Assembly (NCBI RefSeq): GCF_023091745.1
Contig: NC_068913.1
Coordinates: 12,976,001-13,040,000 of the forward strand
DNA from: Budorcas taxicolor
Lineage: Eukaryota > Chordata > Mammalia > Artiodactyla > Bovidae
Direction of reading: 5' to 3'
Length of the DNA: 64,000 bases
The translations under genes were made by a program, and so were the position numbers. This document shows positions 55,853-64,000 of this stretch, in pieces. The notes beneath the pieces were generated by a model that was given only the letters and a program-made list of their open reading frames with translations, did no database searches and was not told the origin of the DNA. Positions within the stretch are counted from its first letter, which is position 1. Each line of letters begins with the position of its first letter.

Positions 55853-56692
55853 CTATAATTTAAAAAATCTCTGCGACTGTCTCCTAGAAGTTCTTCAAGG
55901 ACATGAGTCTTGTCTAATGAGCCTTTAGCTTCGCCAGCGCTAGTGCAAGCGGTACATAATAGAGGCTAAGTAATTCTCGCTTAAACTGAATTGAACCAGC
56001 TGTTAAAAGGGGAAACTGAAGTTATCTTCCTCAGTATGATATTTTAGGAGGACAAAGCTAATACTTGTGATTCAGCAATGGCTTTCTTAAGGGAGAAAAA
56101 AAGACCCAAATCAACTATTTATTGCTTAATTATTTTTTAAAAAACTCAAAGCCAATCTTTGACACAATCATTGGAAATCAACTCTAATATAAATTTGTAC
56201 ACAACATTATGAAAGGGATTTTTAGTTGAACCTGAATAACTTTATATTAACTTTTAATTAGAATAAAATTCAGGAGCACCAGTTCCTATCATAGGTAATT
56301 TTCATTAGCTGAGTAGTAAAAAAATTAATTTGTCTTCCATGTCCTCTTGTTGCAGTATTTAACAAAGGTAAATTACTTAAGTTCAATAAGGCTCAAAATT
56401 AAATCTTCCTTCCAGTTTTATAGATAATAATCTTTATGATGGATTCCTTTGAACAATGCAAATCAGAATAAACCAGAGGTAGAATAAAATTGATTACAAT
56501 GGTAGGCCACAGGGGAGCTAAGAGGACAAAGTTAGGGGAAATGTATCAGAAACAAATTTTATCCAGAGTCATGATGAACTACTCACACATCTAAAAGCTC
56601 CTTGGACCACTTTTTTAAAAAAACTGCTTATATGTGTGTGTGTATAAAAGTATAAAAAAGGAACATAAATTATGACTGCTTAATAAAATTAT
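55853..56692. other. Unassigned AT-rich stretch
   Basis: About 840 bases, no recognised repeat. AT-rich with homeobox-like TAATTA motifs (ttttaattagaataaaattc). Could be unique sequence. Confidence 0.45.
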
Positions 56693-56892
56693 GCCTCCCA
56701 GGTGGCTCAATGTAAAGAATCACCTGCATTATAGGAGACACAGGTTCAATTCAATCTCTGGGTCAGGAAGGTCCCCTGGAGGAGGACATGACCATCCACT
56801 CCAACATTCATGCCTGGAGAATCCTATGGACAGAGGAGCCAGGTGGGCTACAGTTCATGGGGTCTCAAAGAGTTGGACACGACTTAGCAATT
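56693..56892 (+). repeat. Bov-tA SINE
   Basis: Eroded head cctcccaggtggctcaatgt, body ggaggaggacatgaccatcc, tail aagagttggacacgacttag. Confidence 0.9.
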
Positions 56893-57476
56893 AAACAATG
56901 ACAATGAAATAAGACCTATACAATAGTGAAAAAATTCCCAGTTTTTAGTTAGTGAAATTTCAGCCTTCTTGTACTGGGGAAACATGTGCAAGTTGAGCAA
57001 ATATTTCCTATCGGGTCCCTTAGCTGACTCAGAAGCAAGGTGAGCAAAGACCAGTACTTTGCTTATCTGTGTTGAAACCCACCCATCCACATTTTTAGTT
57101 GTAAATTCCTTCCAGTGCCTAGCATATAGTTAAATATTATTCTTAGCTTCTAGTGTGACTGTATAGGTTTTATTGTTATAGATATTAACATGAAGTTGGA
57201 AGGCAGGTTCATTTTAACTTGAAAGTTTTTTGAATGTGTGTGAAATAGTTGTTTCCCAAATGCAGCAGCTTGATTACTCTCCTCAACTCTATAGGCATTT
57301 TATACAGCTATTGAATTCAAGCATCTTCTCACTTGAAAAGTGCTACAGAAATCGGATTATGTTGTTTGCCAGCACTGTATTTCCCATATCGTAGACACTT
57401 TCTATATATTACAAGAATATTGTCTTCAACCATGGCACAGAAACAGTGCACACCAAGTATTCCATTTGTTTCTCAA
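56893..57476. other. No recognised feature
   Basis: Non-coding; nothing recognised. Confidence 0.5.
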
Positions 57477-57484
57477 TATTTCCC

Positions 57485-57700
57485 TGTGCAAAGTCCCTCA
57501 GTTGTGTCCAACTCTTTGTGACTTTACGGACCATAGCCCACCAGGCTCCTCTGTCCATGAGATTCTCCAGGCAAGAATACCGGAGTGGGTTGCCATTCCC
57601 TTCTCCAGGGGATCTTTCTGACCCAGGGATTGAACCTGCGTCTCTTAAGTCTCCTGCATTGACAGGTTCTGTACCACTAACACCACCTGGGAAGCCCCAG
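57485..57700 (-). repeat. Bov-tA SINE
   Basis: Minus strand: gtccctcagttgtgtccaac, caagaataccggagtgggtt, head accactaacaccacctggga agcc. An 8-bp duplication, tatttccc, lies at 57477-57484 and 57701-57708. Confidence 0.93.
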
Positions 57701-57845
57701 TATTTCCCAGCCCTCTGCAATTATGGGGCCATATGATTAGTTCTGGCTAATGAAAACAAAATATGAGTGGAAGTATGATTGTTCATTTCTAAACTGAAGA
57801 GTTAAAAATTCATCTGTGATTTTCCAATTTGTTATTCTTCTGTCA

Positions 57846-57997
57846 CCATGGACTATACAGTCCATGGCATTCTCCAGGCCAGAATACTGGAGTGGGTAAC
57901 CATTCCTTTCTCCAGGGGATCTTGCTGACCCAGGAATTGAACCCAGGTCTCCCACATTGCAAGCTAATTCTTTTCTGCCTGAGACACCGGGGAACCC
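57846..57997 (-). repeat. Bov-tA SINE, tail-deleted
   Basis: Minus strand from ccatggactatacagtccat to the head gcctgagacaccggggaacc. Lacks the usual gtcgtgtccgactc tail. A perfect 12-bp duplication, attcttctgtca, lies at 57834-57845 and 57998-58009. Confidence 0.93.
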
Positions 57998-58031
57998 ATT
58001 CTTCTGTCAGGGTATCTGAAAAGATATGGAG

Positions 58032-58165
58032 TTTATGGATGTTGTAGTTGTTCAGTCACTAAGTGATGTCTGCCTCTTTGCAACCCAGTGGACTGCAGTA
58101 TGACAAGCTTTCCTGTCCCTCACTATCTCCCTGAGTTTGCCCAAGTTCATGTTCATTGAGTCAGT
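58032..58165 (-). mobile_element. BovB 3'-end fragment
   Basis: Only about 134 bases of BovB tail (gtagttgttcagtcactaag, ctgcagtatgacaagctttc, gttcattgagtca). A 9-bp duplication, gatatggag, lies at 58023-58031 and 58166-58174. Confidence 0.88.
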
Positions 58166-58174
58166 GATATGGAG

Positions 58175-58411
58175 CCCAGATTATTCTAGATTCCTGACTG
58201 GGTCAGATCCCTCTGGAACAGAGCCCCTTGCCCTTCCATGTAGACTATGTATAATAAGCAATTCATAAACTGTTGCTGCACTTATCTAATATTTTGGAAC
58301 TGTTTTTGTTTTGTTCTGTTTTGTTTTGCTGCCGCATAATCTAGCCTGCCCTCACATAGCATGGTATAATAACAAAAATAACTAATCAATTAATTAATTT
58401 ATCCAACATAC
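58175..58411. other. No recognised feature
   Basis: Spacer with a gttttgtttt-type run near 58310. Confidence 0.5.
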
Positions 58412-58421
58412 AGTGGGCATC

Positions 58422-58758
58422 AGGTTTCCCTGGTAGCTCAGCTGGTAAAGCTCTGCCTGCCATGCAGGAGACCCTAGTTCAATTCCTGGGTTGGGAAGCT
58501 CCCCTGGAGAAGGGATAGGCTACCAACTCCAGTATTCATGGGCTCCCCTGGTGGCTCAGATGGTAAAGAATTTGCCTGCAATGCGGGAGACCTGGGTTTG
58601 ATCCCCAGATTGGGAAGATCCCCTGGAGGAGGGCATGGCAACCCACTCCAGTATTCTTGCCTGGACACTTGCCTTGGACAGAAGAGCCTGGCAGGCTACA
58701 GTCCATGGGCTCACAAAGAGTCAGACATGACTGAGCGAGTAGGCACGGCACAGCACAT
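58422..58758 (+). repeat. Bov-tA dimer with target duplication
   Basis: First unit aggtttccctggtagctcag to caactccagtattcat, then the second head gggctcccctggtggctcag (near 58540) to the tail agacatgactgagcgagta. A 10-bp duplication, agtgggcatc, lies at 58412-58421 and 58759-58768. Confidence 0.95.
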
Positions 58759-58768
58759 AGTGGGCATC

Positions 58769-59389
58769 TACTAAGGCCAAGTGCTCTTATAAAAGACTAG
58801 AGTTAGGCTGTTGCAAAAAGACACAGTCTGTGTCCTCAGCGAGCTTATGGTCTCATGAGAAAAATGGACAAATAAACCTGCAATAAGGAACATCTAGCAA
58901 ACACACAACCTATGCTGCAACTATCCCAGACACTTGGCATTAAAATGTGAATAAGGAATTTTCATTGTAATACAGTGTAATTCCGCTTAATTTGGTGTAG
59001 TAATCGATTTATTAGAACTAGCTTTAGTAATTAGTAATAGATTTATTATAATATAGTAAGTATTCCAAAAAAGTCTATGCAAAGTATTTGCATGGTAAAG
59101 ATAAAAAAGCAATTCATTATCTTGAGAAGTCATGGAAAGCTTCTCAGAGGAGGTGACATTTGTTTGGATCTTTGAAAAGTGAGTTAAACTTCCCCTGCTG
59201 GAAATTTGATGCAGTAGTTATTAGCGCTGCTCAACAAAAATACCTGAGTTTCTTCCTTCCCTGGTAGGACTGCATTTTCTCATCCCTTTTCAATTTAGGA
59301 ATAATCACGTGCTGCTTCGTTTTTGTTTTTTCTTTTGGTCAATGAAGTTTTAGTAGAATAAATGACTGACACTTTCAAACATAAAACGT
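58769..59389. other. No recognised feature
   Basis: Non-coding; nothing recognised. Confidence 0.5.
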
Positions 59390-59635
59390 AAGAGCCAGTG
59401 CACTATTTGCCATGATTCCGTCTCACTTCTGCTATAATCATGGAAGCACACTTTGAGATGAAGTTTCCACCACTCTTGGTGTCAGAGAGGCTATGATGAG
59501 ATGGGCCTCACCTATCCACGTTGCAGGAGTAAAAATGTAAATTTCTAGTGTTTTAAAACACTGACATGCAAAGGATCATTTGTTACTGCAACAGAACCTC
59601 ACTAATTCTGACTGATATAATATATTTCAGACTGA
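59390..59635 (+). repeat. MLT1-like LTR 3' portion
   Basis: Right end ttgttactgcaacagaacct, actaattctgactgatat matches the 3' end of MLT1-type LTRs. The left part is diverged. Confidence 0.6.
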
Positions 59636-59696
59636 GAAAATAGCCAGTGCAGAAAGAGCTCTGAAAGATCATTGTGCATTTCTGAAACAGTGAATT

Positions 59697-59906
59697 GCTT
59701 CCCTGGTGGCTCAGAGGTTAAAGTGTCTGCCTGGAATGCGGGAGACCAGGGTTTGATCCCTGGGTCGGGAAGATCCCCTGGAAAAGGAACTGACAACCCA
59801 CTCCAATACTCTTGCCTGGAGAGTCCCATGGAGGGAGGAGCCTGGTAGGCTACAGTCCATGGGGTCGCGAAGAGTCAGACACGACTGAGTGACTTCACTT
59901 CACTTC
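59697..59906 (+). repeat. Bov-tA SINE
   Basis: gcttccctggtggctcagag, gtttgatccctgggtcggg, tail cagacacgactgagtgactt cactt. Little diverged. Confidence 0.95.
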
Positions 59907-60289
59907 TTTAAGTTCAAAGTATGTGGGTGAAAAAAGGTAGAAAAATGATGAGGTTAGAGAGGATAAGGTATGAACAGTCTTCGACTGCTGAGTTAAAGGT
60001 TTTCTACTTTGCTCTTGAGGCAAGAAAAATAGTTCTGGAAAAAAAAATAACATAGATCGAGGTATGAACACATGTCTACCTTCGTTTATGTACTGAGAAG
60101 AATCCGTTTTTAAAAGGTCCTTAGAGAAAGAATTTAAATGATCAATTATCCTGTTGAGGCAATTATTAGCTATGTTGATGAAGTCACACTGACAACTTTT
60201 TATTTTGTATTATCCAAAGCAGGATGTTGTCAAAGCCTTGAATCTATTGTCTGTCATTGCCACCATATCTTGTTTGGAAAATGTTAATA
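59907..60289. other. No recognised feature
   Basis: Non-coding, no repeat recognised; leads into the block at 60290. Confidence 0.5.
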
Positions 60290-60545
60290 TCGACTAAAAA
60301 ATAAAACTGAAGATTTTTTTTTTCAGATTTGTTTGAGAGATGGAGTAACATGCTGATTGTCTGTGGCAGCAGGGAAATGAAACTGTCACATCAATTACAA
60401 AAGCTGCTAAGTTGCCAGCAGGAGACGCATTGATTCTCAGTGAGTTCAGATCTGTAATTTCAGATACCTTTGTCATCTTACTGAATGGAAAACTTTGAAA
60501 AGAAAATCACTTCTTCCATTCACAACAATGCTCGTCATTGGTGTC
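60290..60545. promoter_or_regulatory. Candidate conserved non-coding element
   Basis: A non-repetitive block with balanced composition inside AT-rich desert. It contains closely spaced homeobox-cofactor-like words: ctgtcacatcaattac (TGACAG-type plus ATCAATTA) near 60385-60402, and ttctttgaaa-type motifs downstream. A minus-strand frame of about 60 codons (60294-60476) has no start context, domain or splice signals. Regulatory function is inference only. Confidence 0.3.
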
Positions 60546-61129
60546 TTTGAAAGGAACTGATAAGATGGAAATTTATTTTTGAAATGCCCTCAGTTGTTAA
60601 TTTTTATTTCTAATTTGATTTTCATTTTCCTTTTCTTTGAGATATCAGTTTATCAGCTCACTAGATTCTTGGCAGGAATCAGTATGACCTCAGTAGTTTT
60701 CAAGTTCATTCCAATATGTAGCTAAATAAGAGTGACTTGGAACTGTGCACGTTAATATCTCAACAACAACAAAAAAAGCATTTATTTCTATTAACTGCTT
60801 AAATTCTAGGCATATTTTGTTTCTTCCCTTCTGCTGCCTCTACTAAGGCTATCTAATTTCCTCATGAGGTAGAAATCAGGATATTTAGAAATCTTGCTCT
60901 CCAAGGACCAGATCAAACTGTTCCAGTTAGGCCAAGGGGATTCTGGGAAGTACCAGGAGGGGTGGCTGGTGGGAAGGATAGAAGGAAGAAACAGATACTT
61001 AACTGCAGAGGGCAATTGACAGCTCTTATTTATCATATATCTTGATGTGTCCTGCCTGTACATTTTTATCTCCCCAGCAACTCCGCCTTCTGCCACTAAT
61101 AACCAGGTTTCAAGGGTTGGGATGACAAT
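60546..61129. other. No recognised feature
   Basis: Non-coding; nothing recognised. Confidence 0.5.
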
Positions 61130-61575
61130 CTGAAATGTTAAGGTGTTACAGACTTGTTGTTTAGGGACTGTGACAGAAAATGCCTGTGTGCTTATCTATC
61201 CTCTTTCCTTTTCCTGAACACAAAAGAAGACTATTTGTGAGCCTCCCTTGAGGTGAGGTTATTTGGCCACGTGACTGGATTCTGACTAATGGGCTGTAGG
61301 CAGAAATAATGTATTCATTTTGAAACCTGCTGTGAAAATATACTGTGTGCGTGGCCACACTGTTTTCCTCCCTGGTTGTCATAGGGGCCATGTTTTTGGG
61401 ATGCCAGCATTATGAAATGGAAGAAGCCTAGATTCCTGACACCTTTTTGAAGGCGAACTAACTAACTTGCAGCTAACAGTGATGTGAAGAAGAAACAAAT
61501 TTTTATCATGCTGAGCCACTGATACTTGGTGGTTGTTTTTCACAGTGGTTGGCATTTCTTGTTCTAATATAGAAT
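61130..61575 (+). repeat. Probable MLT1-like LTR
   Basis: ggccacgtgactggattctg, ctaatgggctgtaggcagaa, ctgagccactgatacttggt, ttggcatttcttgttctaat are in MLT1-like order on the plus strand. Old. Confidence 0.55.
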
Positions 61576-62306
61576 GATTTTGGAAATTTGAAAAAGTAAC
61601 CTATTACGATCAAAGTTTAGAATAATCTGAAAGAAACAAAGGAAAGCCCTGTATCTTGTATACCATATGGACCTTCTGGACTCAAAAATGACACAAAAAG
61701 CATAAATACGTACACCTCATGGCTTACATAAACTCTAACCCCAGCATGCATTGAACCAATATTTAAGGTTGCTTTCCAGAAGATTTCAATCACATCACTT
61801 TTCATCTTAGCTTGGGAACAATGACAAACCTGTACCATGTTTATTATATAGAGCAGTATAGAAATCCAACAAGTAAAAGAAAATGATATAACAAGTAAAG
61901 AATAAGTTATAACAAGCAAGAAATGTTATAACTCTAAACAGAATGAGCTAAGGCGTGACTTTTCCTGATTTGTACTAAAGAAATATTTTGTAGAACTGAT
62001 TTATTCAAGCAGCGAAATGAAGAAATCAGGTCTACTTTCAATTTCATTACAACCAAGTAGTGATTTTGCATCACTAAACGTAGATTCATTGAGATGAAAA
62101 TGTTTTGTAGTGGTTCTACTTCTCTGTCTCAAGAGAGATTTTCATGCATTCCCAACATGTCATGTATATTCTCACCTAGAAAATCAGTGTTTTAGCCTTT
62201 TGTGTGTAACTTAGGTGCTTAAGAGCTCAACAGTTGATTTGAGTAGCATGTTAGTTTGACACATTGATAATTTCAAGCCAGTGGTATTGGTTTATGTCTG
62301 TAGCTT
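61576..62306. other. No recognised feature
   Basis: Non-coding; nothing recognised. Confidence 0.5.
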
Positions 62307-62348
62307 TTTGATGAAGAGAGAAACAGCTTCCTCATAACGCTGTATTGG

Positions 62349-62550
62349 GCTTTGCTTGTGTCTCAGACGGTAAAGAATCTGCCTGCAATACAGGAGATCT
62401 AGGTTCTATCCCTGGGTTGGAAGAGCCTCTGGAGAAGGGAATGGCAACCCACTCCAGTATTCTTGCCTGGAGAATTCCATGGACAGAGGAGCCTGGTAGG
62501 CTATAGTACTTGGTGTCACAAAGGGTCAGACACGACTGAGCAACTAACTC
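62349..62550 (+). repeat. Bov-tA SINE between 42-bp direct repeats
   Basis: gctttgcttgtgtctcagac, ggttctatccctgggttgg, body ggcaacccactccagtattc, tail gacacgactgagcaactaac. Flanked by 42-bp copies (62307-62348 and 62551-62592) differing at three positions, all transitions. Confidence 0.93.
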
Positions 62551-62592
62551 TTTGATGAAGAGAGAAACAGCTTTCTCATAATGCTATATTGG

Positions 62593-63676
62593 CTCGATAA
62601 GAATCCCATTAAGCTACTACACATCACTTTTTTGATGTTTTTGCTTTTGTAAACTGTAATTAGAGTTTTAAAAATTTCTTCCTTAAAAGCCAAGTTTTAG
62701 AACAGAGGCAAATGGTTAGTGATTCATTATTGAAAACTGTAGTGCTTTTGGCATTTTATTTCACAAACTTATTTCACATCTAGGCCACGTGAAGGACATA
62801 TTTTAAAAGCCATTAGCTACTTTCTTTAACTTTAAAAAAATCTTAAGTAGGCCTGTTGGCTTACTGAGTCACTCTCTCAGATTGAAAATGGAGTTTTTAC
62901 AATTAAGCTACCATACAAAGAAAGCTTATCCGTTGTGCTTCATGCATCTCTCAGGCTTATGCACTTATAATAGAAAGAGCCCCAATCTAGGAACTAAAAC
63001 CTGGGTTTTCTTCTTGCTTTCCGCTAATTTTGTGTGACCTTGGAAAGGTCTTTCAAAATATTAATTCACATTCAGATGGTGCTTGAAAAGCCTCAAAGCA
63101 TCTTTTAATCTACCTCATCCTGTATGTGTACTAGTTAAAAATCACAATTTTAGTTTAATGAAAATTCACCTGAACCATCTGGTTTTGGAGGAGAGTTAGA
63201 TACTATCCTGGTTTATGTACAATGTGTTATCATGAAATTCTGTGATGGATATTGCTCCTAAGTTGCAGTATCTGTCTGTGAACAGGATAATAATAGCCAT
63301 AAGAATATCACCTCGTTGTAAAGTTGGAAAATTCTTTCATTAAATTTTACTACATTTAATTGTTATGGTAAATAGGATAACAATTGCTAATTTCATATTT
63401 TTAGATATTTTTATTATTTATGAATAACTTATTAAGCCAAGCTATGAAAGTCAAGCTTGTCCCACAGAAATTGATGGTCATGAAGTCAAATCCTGAAAAG
63501 ATTTGATTATCAGAGACATAAAATATGATTGCAACCTTCCTTCCTAAAGTTAAATTTAAAAAATAAAATCTAGAGAAATCCAGCTCGAAAGACAGATTTG
63601 ATTGCTTGCTGGTTTCTAGAATGTAGGTTACAAGAATAGAGACTTTTGTGTCTTTTTAATTTTTTTACTGCTGTTT
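62593..63676. other. Unassigned stretch; weak MIR-like patch
   Basis: 62980-63055 (aaaacctgggttttcttctt, tgtgaccttggaaagg) weakly resembles a MIR core. The remainder is AT-rich and unassigned. Confidence 0.4.
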
Positions 63677-64000
63677 CAGCAATCAATGCAAAGAAATAGA
63701 GGAAAACAATAGAATGGGAAAGACTAGTGATCTCTTCAAGAAAATTAGAGATACCAAGGGGACATTTCCTATAAAGATGGGCTCAATAAAGGACAGAAAT
63801 GGTAGGGACCTAAGAGAAGTAGAAAATATTAAGAAGAGGTGGCAAGAAGAACTGTACAAAAGAAGAACTGTACAAAAAAGATCTTCACAACCGAGATAAT
63901 CACGATGGTGTAATCACTCACCTAGAGCCAGACATCCTGGAATGTGAAGTCAAGTGGGCCTTAAGAAGCATCACAATGAACAAAGCTATTGGAGGTGATG
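63677..64000 (+). mobile_element. BovB LINE, 5'-truncated; continues past window
   Basis: Begins cagcaatcaatgcaaagaaa in the linker region (compare 12930) and runs to the window edge. Frame 63714-63899 encodes MGKTSDLFKKIRDTKGTF. A 16-bp unit, agaagaactgtacaaa, is tandemly duplicated at 63845-63860 and 63861-63876. Confidence 0.94.

Noticed and set aside
60294..60476. Minus-strand 60-codon frame as a possible exon
   Set aside because: The codon stretch reads plausibly, but there is no acceptor or donor at its edges that fits and no related neighbour. Better treated as a possible non-coding element.

Overview
The window looks like a stretch of ruminant (bovid-type) nuclear DNA that is intergenic or deep intronic. 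The diagnostic content is the dense mix of BovB (RTE-class LINE), Bov-tA/Bov-A2 SINEs, CHR SINEs and a cattle-type L1, on top of older pan-mammalian repeats (L1M, MIR, MER5, MLT1-like LTRs, mariner and Tigger-like DNA elements). I find no host protein-coding gene, rRNA, tRNA, CRISPR array or operon. Every long open frame I could identify is a decayed retroelement protein.

Layout. 1-1660: BovB 3' part. 3.4-6.5 kb: old L1 pieces with nested BovB and Bov-tA copies. 6.8-11.1 kb: a CHR SINE, Bov-tA, old LINE scraps and an AT-rich microsatellite. 11.12-14.70 kb: a near full-length BovB with a GC-rich 5' end. 15-19 kb: Bov-tA copies, two MIR-like pieces and a BovB fragment. 19.5-21.6 kb: ancient L1M with a CHR insertion. 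22.4-26.5 kb: three BovB copies, one with an inverted 5' end. 26.7-28.4 kb: cattle-type L1, minus strand. 28.6-31.1 kb: mariner MITE and MER5-like elements, one split by BovB and Bov-tA. 31.5-42 kb: BovB copies on both strands, Bov-A2, L1 ends. 42-46 kb: LTR and L1 pieces. 46-49 kb: a decayed endogenous retrovirus on the minus strand, recognised from reverse-transcriptase motifs. 49-64 kb: sparser repeats, including a BovB split by an unusual Bov-tA, a Tigger-like element, a second mariner MITE, and the start of another BovB copy at the right edge.

How the parts relate. BovB encodes an endonuclease plus reverse transcriptase. The Bov-tA SINE body resembles a piece near the BovB 5' end joined to the BovB 3' end, and both segments can be compared within this window. 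All BovB copies here are dead (stops, frameshifts, 5' truncation, altered catalytic residues). The most informative signals are insertion-mechanism scars: a BovB 5' inversion inside a perfect 12-bp target duplication, a 5' junction with filler copied from the flank, a Bov-tA with an inverted foreign head, a Bov-tA between 42-bp direct repeats, and three Bov-tA dimers sharing one fusion point. I did not find evidence for a new enzymatic or defence system. The best candidate for host function is a non-repetitive block near 60.3-60.5 kb that may be a conserved non-coding element, but conservation cannot be judged from one sequence.
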